Positions 1-7,685 of a DNA stretch of 18,252 bases are shown piece by piece. The stretch lies in assembly GCA_051162045.1 (NCBI GenBank), contig JBISDI010000054.1; one strand, written 5' to 3'. Every line of letters begins with the position of its first letter. Position 1 is the stretch's first letter. The notes beneath the pieces were generated by a model that was not told where the DNA came from, did not search any database, and saw only the letters and a list, made by a program, of their open reading frames with translations. Origin of the DNA: Anaerozeibacter quisquiliarum. Lineage in GTDB: Bacteria > Bacillota > Clostridia > Christensenellales > Aristaeellaceae. A program made the position numbers and the translations under genes.

Positions 1-426
1 AAGCTCCCAATTATTACTGTGGCCACCAACAATAATTAATATAGGCTCGGGGCATTTTAATTTGGAATTATGTGCCAAAGTAATCATTTGACTAATATCT
101 GTGCAACTAGGATTTGTAGAAGCATTAGGATGATAGTGCCATTCTCCTAAATAAAATTGATCTTGATTCCAAGCTGTATCTAAAAGTTTTTTCAGTCCAC
201 ATGAGCTCCTGTGAAAATTACATTTTGCATGTTTGGAGTTCTTTGGAGGTTCGGTTATTTGCAAAATATTTGCTGTTGTTTGATTTAAAGAGTAATTTCC
301 TATTAATATGCCCCCAGTTTCATAAGGGTTAGCTCTTTCGCAATATAAAAGCATTTGTTCATATGCCGCTTTAGAAATAATGATATTATATATCTGATTT
401 TTATCTTGAAAAAACAAATTATCCAT
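1..426 (-). CDS. cap3: Cap3, JAB/JAMM-family isopeptidase of type II CBASS (3' end outside window)
   Basis: The first 142 residues are visible; the C-terminus lies beyond position 1. A complete JAMM zinc-metalloprotease signature is readable: Glu36 in ETGGILIG, then H97-Y-H99, seven residues, S107-C-T-D110 (HxHx7SxxD). Known Cap3 proteins cleave the bond that Cap2 makes between the C-terminus of the CD-NTase and a target, so they limit or recycle CBASS activation. The ATG at 426 overlaps the end of cap2 by 8 bases, as expected for a translationally coupled operon partner. Family members are about 155-160 residues, so only a short tail should be missing. Motif and neighbours make the assignment strong. 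Confidence 0.93.
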   Translation of the reverse strand, partial: MDNLFFQDKNQIYNIIISKAAYEQMLLYCERANPYETGGILIGNYSLNQTTANILQITEPPKNSKHAKCNFHRSSCGLKKLLDTAWNQDQFYLGEWHYHPNASTNPSCTDISQMITLAHNSKLKCPEPILIIVGGHSNNWEL

Positions 427-2239
427 CTTCTTTTTTATCCACCATTACATACCCCTCAAAAAATCCGTTACTTTCTCTCTGTTCATATACAAGTGAAAGC
501 ATTTTTTCGGATTTTGATAGAATATAATTTTCAATTGCTTTCACAGAGGTTGCCGCTGCAATCCAAATATCATCACTTCGCCCAGGAAAAGTAGGATGCC
601 AGCAACCAGTCCCATCCCTTGGTAAATGATAATCATCGTATAAAGCCTTTTCATTGTGCAAGTAAGGCGAAATCAATTCGTAAAAATTATTTAAATTCAT
701 AATATGATTATTTGTGAGTGCAATATATAAATGCTTTGCTCCCAAACCAACAGATATTGAAGCCAAAACATGTTTTCCTTTCAAATTAATGTTTTGGAAA
801 ATATTTAGAACGCTATTTTCTCCTGTACAATCAATTATTATATCATATTTATCTAAATCAATATTGGTTTTAAATTCTTCATCAATTATTATTGTATCGT
901 TTATTACCTCAACATTTGCATGTGGATTTAAAGAATTAAGGTAACTGCATAGTGATAGTTCTTTAAGTTCACCAATATTGTTTAAATTTAGGACATGACG
1001 GGATAAATTTCCGACCTTAAATATGTCGGAGTCTACAATAGTGAGATTATATATCCCCGAGCGTACAAGTATTTCTCCTACCGATGCGCCAATACAACCT
1101 GCTCCAACAATCAACATCTTTTTTCTAAGCAAAAAGTCACTCATTTTGCCTCTTTGTGATATTTCTTGTTGGTTCCAATTTTCTGAAATAATCCAGTCTA
1201 GCTTGGACTTTCGGTTTAAGACTTCACTTTTGTCACGAAACCACCAACCCTGCTGATTGGCTCTGAAGCCCTTTGCTGTCTTTTTCCCGTATGATACAAC
1301 CGGTAAATACAACGCTTTCCAAGAAACCAATTCAGGCTCTCCACCAAAAACCTTAGGAATAGGAAAACCGAGTAGAAGTAAATGACGTCTTCCATCTCGA
1401 ATTTTTGAAACCATATTTTTTAACACATCCATAATATCAATGTGTTGATTATTGCATGCATCTATTAAATCGCCAAAAGTTTCTGGTGCTTGCCACTTAT
1501 TAATTGCTGGGGGTTGATTCAAAAATATCCACAGAGCACTAATTGGAGGTGATATATTGGTTTTTGAAAGTTGCTTGCCCCATTGCGTATAGTGCTCAAT
1601 ATTGTCATCTAATGACTTGAATAGTTTTACATAATACACAAATGGTTTGCTTTTATAAACATCTAATTCTGCGATTCCATATCTGCATTCAGTACTTTCC
1701 CATTGCATGAAAGTAACAACATCTTCAGAAAAGGCAAATTGCATCTCCAATATATTGCTTAAAGTGAAATCTGGCAGTTCAAACGGTTCATCTTCTGAAA
1801 CTAATTTATCTTTTGCAGCTAGCTCAAGCCAGTTAATTGCCCGTTTTACATGATACAACAATCGTTCATCAACATTATGCGGCTCTGACTGAAAAGCAGA
1901 TATCGTATTTATCTCAAGACACAAGGCTCCTTTTCTCCATAAGCCATTCTTTTCAACTTTAGCGTTGCTAGACTGATGGTATAAGGTCACATTCATACTG
2001 TTTTCCACATCAGGATATACCTTGATTTTTCCTTTTGGATACTCAGATTCAGCCACAATATACCACTGAGATACTTGCGGAAAATATGGTGTTTTATAAT
2101 CAATAGATATTCCTAAATGCAAAAACCATACTTTTAACTCATTATCGAATCTCCAATCATCCATTATTTTGACCTGTGGTAATGAATCTAATGCTCTTCG
2201 AGCCTGATTTAATATTACAAGAGCTTGTTTTTCTTCCAT
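419..2239 (-). CDS. cap2: Cap2, E2-E1 fused ubiquitin-transfer-like enzyme of type II CBASS
   Basis: The protein has 606 residues. The N-terminal part is E2-like, with the probable transfer cysteine near residue 107 in RKGALCLEI. The C-terminal part (from about 370) is a ThiF/E1 adenylation domain: the nucleotide-binding loop LIVGAGCIGASV (about 377-388), the acidic/Arg segment VDSDIFKVGNLSRH, and a probable E1 cysteine near 547 in DGTGCWHP. In this family the E1 half adenylates the C-terminus of the partner CD-NTase and the E2 half transfers it to a target, which raises cyclic nucleotide output. Its ATG directly abuts the TAG of the CD-NTase gene, and its end overlaps cap3. All motifs needed for activity appear intact. 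Confidence 0.95.
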   Translation of the reverse strand: MEEKQALVILNQARRALDSLPQVKIMDDWRFDNELKVWFLHLGISIDYKTPYFPQVSQWYIVAESEYPKGKIKVYPDVENSMNVTLYHQSSNAKVEKNGLWRKGALCLEINTISAFQSEPHNVDERLLYHVKRAINWLELAAKDKLVSEDEPFELPDFTLSNILEMQFAFSEDVVTFMQWESTECRYGIAELDVYKSKPFVYYVKLFKSLDDNIEHYTQWGKQLSKTNISPPISALWIFLNQPPAINKWQAPETFGDLIDACNNQHIDIMDVLKNMVSKIRDGRRHLLLLGFPIPKVFGGEPELVSWKALYLPVVSYGKKTAKGFRANQQGWWFRDKSEVLNRKSKLDWIISENWNQQEISQRGKMSDFLLRKKMLIVGAGCIGASVGEILVRSGIYNLTIVDSDIFKVGNLSRHVLNLNNIGELKELSLCSYLNSLNPHANVEVINDTIIIDEEFKTNIDLDKYDIIIDCTGENSVLNIFQNINLKGKHVLASISVGLGAKHLYIALTNNHIMNLNNFYELISPYLHNEKALYDDYHLPRDGTGCWHPTFPGRSDDIWIAAATSVKAIENYILSKSEKMLSLVYEQRESNGFFEGYVMVDKKEDG

Positions 2240-3349
2240 CTATGCAAATCTTCCTTCTGGAACTGCTTCTGTTTTTTCGGTACGAGTCGTAAACCCAGTC
2301 GATGAATTGGATTTTGACGGAGTCGGGGCAGGGGGAAATTCATTACCGAATAATTCTCTCCATTTGCAAACACTGTCGTATAATTCTTCACAATCAAAAG
2401 CTTCACGGGCTACTTTGGCAGCATCACAAACAGTATCATAAAAGTCAGAATATTCTTCATCTGTTATTCTTGCGAAGACATCGTGCTCAGGAACACCCCT
2501 ATCGGCTAAAAAAGGTTTATTAGAATATTGGGAAACTATGTTTTCCAAGGTTAGCACGACACCCTCCGCAACACTATTAACATTGTCTGGACAACAATCA
2601 CCAATAAAATGTTCCAACGGATAGCTCTTTGGATGTTTCACATCTGGATATTTCGTTTTACGCCACCATTTCAATGCCTTAACAATATTTATGTAGTGAG
2701 TATTACAATTCTTGTTTTTTTCTACTGTCCACCTAATTTGTTCAAGTGGATGTGTTTTATCCCATTCTTCAGCTTCACGGTCAGGAATTAGAAGCGGCTC
2801 GGATTTCCACTGAGGTTCACTATCTGATTTACAAAATATGTTATAACTGCTTTCAAGTAACGTATTGTCAAATGACTTTATAAGTGTGTTATACTGAAAG
2901 TCTTCAATTGTATATTCAGAAGTAATAGCCTTATCTTGAAGTATTCCCGTTTCGCTTTCGCTTGGTGCAGAGGTCGGTACTATATCCAAATCAACATAGC
3001 TTAAGCTGATACCTATCGATCTGCCTTGAATTCTATATTTGTCTTTATAATGCTTTTCTAAAAATGGTACAAATAAATCTAATGCTTCCTCTGGTGTATA
3101 TTCTTTAGAATCTAATTTCGTTACAACAATAACATCGACATCTGATTTGTTGCCATTCTTGGGCTTTACTGCTGTTGAACGGCGGTAGCTTCCTTGCAGA
3201 AAGGTACTAATAATAATGTTTGATAATGTTTCATCTTCGTTTAATCTTTTTCTTAATGTCGTATGACCTGTTTTCAGATCATTTACTTGATTATCAGACA
3301 AACGAATATTCGACAAAAAATCCCTAAAATACGATGGTACGGTAGACAT
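2240..3349 (-). CDS. cdnD: CBASS CD-NTase (cyclic oligonucleotide synthase), probably clade D
   Basis: The protein has 369 residues and a nucleotidyltransferase core. The G53-S54 motif lies in FLQGSYRRST, D70 and D72 in SDVDVIVV, and a third acidic residue at D120/D122 in YVDLDIVPT, so the metal-binding triad is complete. The enzyme should cyclise nucleotides when phage infection is sensed. A clade D type, making a trinucleotide, is inferred from the adjacent Cap4/SAVED effector; the product cannot be read from sequence. The C-terminus is a loose Pro/Ser/Thr-rich tail ending in PEGRFA, suited to conjugation by Cap2. The ATG follows an AAAGGAGG site, and only 13 bases separate it from cap4. 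Confidence 0.93.
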   Translation of the reverse strand: MSTVPSYFRDFLSNIRLSDNQVNDLKTGHTTLRKRLNEDETLSNIIISTFLQGSYRRSTAVKPKNGNKSDVDVIVVTKLDSKEYTPEEALDLFVPFLEKHYKDKYRIQGRSIGISLSYVDLDIVPTSAPSESETGILQDKAITSEYTIEDFQYNTLIKSFDNTLLESSYNIFCKSDSEPQWKSEPLLIPDREAEEWDKTHPLEQIRWTVEKNKNCNTHYINIVKALKWWRKTKYPDVKHPKSYPLEHFIGDCCPDNVNSVAEGVVLTLENIVSQYSNKPFLADRGVPEHDVFARITDEEYSDFYDTVCDAAKVAREAFDCEELYDSVCKWRELFGNEFPPAPTPSKSNSSTGFTTRTEKTEAVPEGRFA

Positions 3350-3362
3350 AAATAATCCTCCT

Positions 3363-4754
3363 TTAATTTGTAAAATCTATTGATGGGGAATATGAGCAAG
3401 AATTGCGTTGTTCAAAATCATATTCGTATAAAATACATTTACCAAATCCCTGTGAATTTTGTCCTAAAAAAAACATAAATGCGTTTGGTGCAGAAGCAAA
3501 AATATGTAGAGTTGCACGGCGCTCAATTGTGCTTCTTCTTGCAATAGCACTATAAACAGAATTAGCTAAGAAAGCTGCGTGAGTTCCATCTTGTATCGAA
3601 AAATTTGTACCACCAACTTCACTGGGCATACAGTTAATAATACGTCCAATTAATAAATCGCTTTCTTTAATGAATTCTATCACATCGCCGTAGATGTTAC
3701 GAGTCACATTTAAAATTAATGCAGAATCACCTTGATTTTGATCAAACTTTTCATGCGAAATATCCCAACAAGAATAATTTCTTTTAGATGATAATTTTAC
3801 ATCCCATAATACAATACCATTAGTTGCTGATTTCTGTATTGGAAAAACATTAATGCCAGACTTACTATCTAGAATTCGACCTGCTGCAAAAGCTAAAGAC
3901 ATATGTGTATCTAAAAACACTTGATAAGCATGCTCTTGGCTTGTATTTGCGAGTAGGAACTTTTCCAAATCTTCATAAATATCCTTGTTCCAATTATATT
4001 TGTCTTTTATATACCGACCATCAAACTTATTGATCAATGACAAGCAACTCTTTGTCTCTTCCTCCAAATTTTCTGTTCCACGGGTAAAGCTTTTAATTCC
4101 AATAGATATTCTTTTAGGGGAGTATTTATCGGCTACAAGAAAAATGCGTTTTTCCAATTCTTCATCGAATTCTTTTCTAATAATACCTTTCCCCTGTGTT
4201 GAAGATATCATCTGGTCATTTACAGTAGCCGAAGCAATGAAACTAATTTGATCAAAAGTCATCACTTGATTGCTATATGAAATATACTGGTGTAATGAAT
4301 CTCTTACAATTTTTTCTAAAACTTCTATTTCAAACGGCAAAATAGAAAAACGTATTATTTTCTTATCAAGCAAATTAGTATCAAATCCACACAGCGATAA
4401 TTCTGCCTCTTTATCAAGTGTTTTACTATAATATTTTTCGATTGACTTCATAAATGTATTAGCGTTCTTATCACATTGTCCGATTAAAAATAATTCATAT
4501 TCAGGACTCTTTATATCATCTATAAGGTCAACAAGCCATTTCTTTATATCTGACTTAGAGAATGCGTTTATTGATGATTTTACCTGTATACATTTAATAA
4601 TCTGATTATCTTGCTCTAAAGCAATATCGACCTTATCATTTGTTGTTGGAAACTCGACATATATCTTATCCCAATTACGCTTATCAGTTAATGCTTCTAA
4701 TACTGAAGCAAACCCTTGGTATAAAAATCCCCGTGAGGCTTCTTTTCCACCCAT
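3363..4754 (-). CDS. cap4: Cap4, DUF4297-type DNA endonuclease fused to SAVED sensor domain
   Basis: The protein has 463 residues. The N-terminus (about 1-150) fits the DUF4297/PD-(D/E)XK nuclease of Cap4: EASRGFLYQ, then D43 in KVDIALE and Q57-V-K59 in IQVKSS. The C-terminal half fits a SAVED domain, ending with the typical HIFASAPNAFMFFLGQ followed by an ILYEYDFE strand. In characterised Cap4 proteins the SAVED domain binds a cyclic trinucleotide, the protein oligomerises and the nuclease degrades double-stranded DNA, aborting infection. An in-frame TAG sits directly before the ATG, which fixes the start; GGAGG lies 11 bases upstream. It is the first CBASS gene and is followed by the CD-NTase after 13 bases. 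Confidence 0.9.
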   Translation of the reverse strand: MGGKEASRGFLYQGFASVLEALTDKRNWDKIYVEFPTTNDKVDIALEQDNQIIKCIQVKSSINAFSKSDIKKWLVDLIDDIKSPEYELFLIGQCDKNANTFMKSIEKYYSKTLDKEAELSLCGFDTNLLDKKIIRFSILPFEIEVLEKIVRDSLHQYISYSNQVMTFDQISFIASATVNDQMISSTQGKGIIRKEFDEELEKRIFLVADKYSPKRISIGIKSFTRGTENLEEETKSCLSLINKFDGRYIKDKYNWNKDIYEDLEKFLLANTSQEHAYQVFLDTHMSLAFAAGRILDSKSGINVFPIQKSATNGIVLWDVKLSSKRNYSCWDISHEKFDQNQGDSALILNVTRNIYGDVIEFIKESDLLIGRIINCMPSEVGGTNFSIQDGTHAAFLANSVYSAIARRSTIERRATLHIFASAPNAFMFFLGQNSQGFGKCILYEYDFEQRNSCSYSPSIDFTN

Positions 4755-4814
4755 CTATCCCTCATCCTCCATTACATCTTACCAGCGGAATGCTAAATAA
4801 GATTTTACTTCACA

Positions 4815-4994
4815 TCAATAATTATCAGAACCTTTATATCGACCATCCTTGGGCCTCACCGCATCCTTGGGTATTGCCCAAGTAATCCCAAACCGAACAG
4901 CGCCCGGTATTTTACCCTGTGCGCAAAGCACCTGTACCCGGCGTGTAGTGATTGCCCATTTTTCTGCTGCTTTTTTCGTTGTCATATAGTCCAT
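4815..4994 (-). CDS. Small helix-turn-helix DNA-binding protein (MerR/excisionase-like)
   Basis: The protein has 59 residues, starting MDYMTTKKAAEKW. The pattern TTKKAAEKWAITTRRVQVLC, followed by GKIPGAVRFGITWAIPKDA, is the short winged-helix form seen in excisionases and MerR-type domains. An upstream in-frame ATG at 5057 exists, but the start at 4994 has a good AAAGGA site 8 bases before it and begins with the conserved part. It lies 60 bases upstream of cap4 on the same strand with no terminator between, so it may be co-transcribed with the CBASS genes. It could be an operon regulator or a recombination directionality factor; the sequence does not decide. It is not an obvious CapH. Confidence 0.8.
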   Translation of the reverse strand: MDYMTTKKAAEKWAITTRRVQVLCAQGKIPGAVRFGITWAIPKDAVRPKDGRYKGSDNY

Positions 4995-5028
4995 TAAAAC
5001 GTTCCTTTGCCAAATAAATATTGTATAT

Positions 5029-5057
5029 ATTATATATCGCAGCGGCGAATAAAGCAA
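5029..5057 (-). promoter_or_regulatory. Predicted sigma-A-type promoter for the HTH-CBASS operon
   Basis: On the minus strand TTGCTT (5057-5052) is followed by a 17-base spacer and a perfect TATAAT (5034-5029). The surrounding DNA is very AT-rich. It lies about 35 bases upstream of the HTH start codon and is the only good promoter seen between the recombinase terminator and cap4, so it probably drives the whole defence operon. Confidence 0.6.
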
Positions 5058-5110
5058 TTAGATTCGTGTAAATTATGGAAATATTCACAGTATTATGGTG
5101 AGATGAATTG

Positions 5111-5180
5111 AAAAATAGCAGAAAGTCTGCCCAAAGGAGAAAGAACCGCCATCTTTTTGGCGGCTTCTCCTGCTATTTTT
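5111..5180 (-). terminator. Imperfect two-part hairpin terminator after the recombinase operon
   Basis: An outer pair AAAAATAGCA (5111-5120) and TGCTATTTTT (5171-5180) encloses an inner imperfect hairpin of GGAGAA and CCGCC against GGCGG and TTCTCC (about 5135-5170, loop ATCTTTTT). The outer arm overlaps the recombinase stop codon. It probably ends recombinase transcription and isolates the CBASS operon downstream. The structure is partly symmetrical, so it could work on both strands. Confidence 0.55.
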
Positions 5181-6828
5181 ATTCCCCCAGCAGCTCTTGT
5201 TCCATTTCCATATTGTTATCAAAGGTGATCCGGATGCGGTCTGCGGATAAAACCACCACCTTGGTAATAATCCCCTTAACTACATCGTCACGATATTCCT
5301 TTACGCTAAGGTCAATATGTTCCAGCGTATAAAGCAGCTCATGGATTCGGGCTTGTGTGTTTTGAGCAAGCATGGTCTGCTCTTGATGCTCCCCAAGCTG
5401 CCCCTGCAGCCCCTTTATCTCCGCTGCGATTTCCTCAAACTTGGCATCGAAGTAATCCGCACCGGCGCTGGATTTGGAGCTGAGTTCCACCAAATCCATC
5501 ATAACGCTCTGCAGCTCCGCAATGCGGTTCCGGATAGCAGCTTCATTGAAACTGTCATCATCCTGCGTACCGATGGCAAGCTGCAGGCCTGCCTTGAGGG
5601 TATCAATGACATCAGCCTTATCCTCATCCAGCCGGTTCAGGGCGGTGACAATGCCTTGGTGCAATCGGCTTTCCTCAATGGTAGGGGATTCCTTGCAGTA
5701 TTTCGTGCCGTATTCCAAGCGGTTGATACAGCGCCAGACCACCTTTTTCTTGCCGTTCCTCGCCCAAGTAACCCGGCGATATTGTGTGCCGCAGTCACCG
5801 CAGCAGAGAAGCTCGGTTAAGGCGTATTTGCTGCTGTATTTTCCTTTTTCGGTTTTCACCGCTTTTTGGGCTACCTTACGTTTCCCGGCTCTCCGGGTGA
5901 TTTCCTCCTGAACAAGATTGAATAAATCCTTTGAAATAATCGGATCATGATTTCCGGTGACATAATACTGTGGGATTTCGCCGTTGTTTTTCCGGGTTTC
6001 CTTGGTTAAGCAATCCACCACATAGGTTTTCTGCAGCAGGGCATCGCCGATGTAACGCTCGTTGCGGAGCATATATTGCAGTACGCCAACTGACCATTCC
6101 TGCTTTCCAGTAGGCGAGAGAATGCTGTCTGCCTCCAGCGATTCCTTTATTTTTCGGACGCTGGCACCGGAGTAATAGCTTCTGAAAATCCGCTTGACGA
6201 TTTCCGCTTCCTCCGGCACAATCTTGGGCTGACCATCCTCACCTTTTTGGTAACCTAAAATGCGGGAGTATTGAAAGGGAACCTTTCCGCTTTTGAAGCT
6301 CTGACGTTTACCCCATGTCACGTTGCGGCTGATGGATTCGCTCTCAGCCTGTGCAAAGCCACTGAGGAAGCACAGTGCCATTTCGCTGGCCATCTCCATC
6401 GTGTTGATGCCCTCTTTTTCAAAGATGATGGGAATGCCCTTTGCCTTGAGTTTTCGGATATAACCGATGGCATCCAGCGTGTTTCTGGAAAACCGGGAGA
6501 CGGATTTGGTCAGCACCATATCTACTTTGCCTTTTTCGCACAGTGCCATGAGCTTGAGAAACTCGGTGCGCTTTTTGGCGCTGGTTCCGGTGATACCCTC
6601 ATCAGCAAAAATACCGGCAAGCTCCCAATCCTTATTTTTGCTGATTTTATCGGTGTAATAAGCAATCTGTGCAGCGTAGCTGGATTGCTGTTCTTCCTGT
6701 TCGGTACTGACTCGGCAGTAAGCCGCCACACGGAGCTTTCTCTTTCTGGCATTGGGCTTGGTTAAAAGAATATTGGCGGGGATCACATCGACCCTTTTCT
6801 GTAGGGGTGTTAAAGTTTGCATTTGCAT
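5179..6828 (-). CDS. Large serine recombinase, complete
   Basis: The protein has 549 residues from the ATG at 6828, chosen because AAAGGAG lies 8 bases upstream and overlaps the previous stop codon; an upstream frame extension to 6876 lacks this. The N-terminal resolvase domain is intact: YCRVST carries the catalytic Ser41, followed by FADEGITGT and KSVSRFSRN. Next come the recombinase domain (about residues 185-270), a zinc ribbon (CGDCG, then C-x7-YC around residues 345-380) and a coiled-coil C-terminus. Such enzymes integrate and excise mobile elements without homology. It is third in a tandem set and the only one of the three that keeps the full catalytic domain. Confidence 0.93.
   Translation of the reverse strand: MQMQTLTPLQKRVDVIPANILLTKPNARKRKLRVAAYCRVSTEQEEQQSSYAAQIAYYTDKISKNKDWELAGIFADEGITGTSAKKRTEFLKLMALCEKGKVDMVLTKSVSRFSRNTLDAIGYIRKLKAKGIPIIFEKEGINTMEMASEMALCFLSGFAQAESESISRNVTWGKRQSFKSGKVPFQYSRILGYQKGEDGQPKIVPEEAEIVKRIFRSYYSGASVRKIKESLEADSILSPTGKQEWSVGVLQYMLRNERYIGDALLQKTYVVDCLTKETRKNNGEIPQYYVTGNHDPIISKDLFNLVQEEITRRAGKRKVAQKAVKTEKGKYSSKYALTELLCCGDCGTQYRRVTWARNGKKKVVWRCINRLEYGTKYCKESPTIEESRLHQGIVTALNRLDEDKADVIDTLKAGLQLAIGTQDDDSFNEAAIRNRIAELQSVMMDLVELSSKSSAGADYFDAKFEEIAAEIKGLQGQLGEHQEQTMLAQNTQARIHELLYTLEHIDLSVKEYRDDVVKGIITKVVVLSADRIRITFDNNMEMEQELLGE
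6028..6054. repeat. 27-bp exact direct repeat, copy 1 (inside recombinase gene)
   Basis: The same 27 bases, beginning tttctgcagcagggcatcg, occur again at 8495-8521. They encode the shared RYIGDALLQK segment of the two large recombinases. The match goes on for five more bases after one mismatch. Confidence 0.85.
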
Positions 6829-6833
6829 GGCGA

Positions 6834-7685
6834 TTACTCCTTTCCAATCAGCTTTCCGTTTATCATCCGCAGCCACAGGCTGCCGTCCATATCAATAACC
6901 ACCTGCTTGACGGTATCCTCAAATAATGAGATTGAAAATGCCTCCAGCGGCGGCTGTTTCTCGAATATCGTCAGCAACTGGCGGGTTAAGTATTCCGGCT
7001 CTGTATCTGCGCAGGCCGCATATTTTGCAGCGGCGCAGCCGAATATGAGCAGCTTGATATAATCGCTGTCCACCTCGCCCTTTTCAAGCTCCCGGTTGAT
7101 TTGATTTTCTGTCCGGGTAACATCAAGGGAATAATGCTCCCGATGCGGTGTGGGCAGCTCCAACAGGCTCGGATTGCTAATAATCGTATTCAGGATTGCG
7201 GTTACGTTCTCCAGCAGTGCTTGGTCGGTGATTCTCTTGGATGCAATGCGCCCCTCTGCGGAGCAGCACCACGCTTCATAATTCTTGCTTCGTCCATCCC
7301 TTGTGTACTTGGCTCCACAAGCCCCACAAACCGCTTTACTGCGGATGCTGTCCAGTTCCTCGGATAAAGGTTCCCCTTGGCTTTTCTGCCCGATTAGGGC
7401 GGTCACAGCCCCGAACGTGTCGGCAGGGAGTATCGGTGGGAAGTCATCCCGACCGCAGTAGCGGGAATTCTCCAACATCCGCTTGACCATGTGCTTGTTC
7501 CAGTCGGTGCGGTTCTCCATATAGGGGATGCCTTGGGTGGTGAGGCTTTCGGCAATCCGGCGATAGGATATTCCGGCTTGGTAATCCTCGAAAACCCGCC
7601 GTACCACAGAGGCCTCCGCTTCATGAATGCACAACGCACCGTTTTGGATGTGATAGCCGAAAGGAAGGTAGCGGTTTTTCTTCAT
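6834..7685 (-). CDS. Recombinase-family protein lacking the catalytic resolvase domain
   Basis: The protein has 283 residues and starts directly at the recombinase DNA-binding domain (YLPFGYHIQNG, with VVRRVFEDY and RRIAESLTTQGIPY), which in a full enzyme begins near residue 165. A zinc ribbon follows (CGACG near 140, then CC), and then a helical C-terminus. The Y-x-R-V-S nucleophile domain is absent. This does not look like decay: it has its own AGGAGG site, an ATGA overlap (7682-7685) with the gene before it, and no stop codons. I recall similar short proteins placed between two large recombinases in other Clostridia. It may be a DNA-binding or directionality subunit; that role is inference. 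Confidence 0.8.
   Translation of the reverse strand: MKKNRYLPFGYHIQNGALCIHEAEASVVRRVFEDYQAGISYRRIAESLTTQGIPYMENRTDWNKHMVKRMLENSRYCGRDDFPPILPADTFGAVTALIGQKSQGEPLSEELDSIRSKAVCGACGAKYTRDGRSKNYEAWCCSAEGRIASKRITDQALLENVTAILNTIISNPSLLELPTPHREHYSLDVTRTENQINRELEKGEVDSDYIKLLIFGCAAAKYAACADTEPEYLTRQLLTIFEKQPPLEAFSISLFEDTVKQVVIDMDGSLWLRMINGKLIGKE

Noticed and set aside
5317..6765. Several plus-strand frames of 145-167 codons inside the recombinase gene
   Set aside because: They are antisense shadows of a complete serine recombinase; no ribosome sites were seen.
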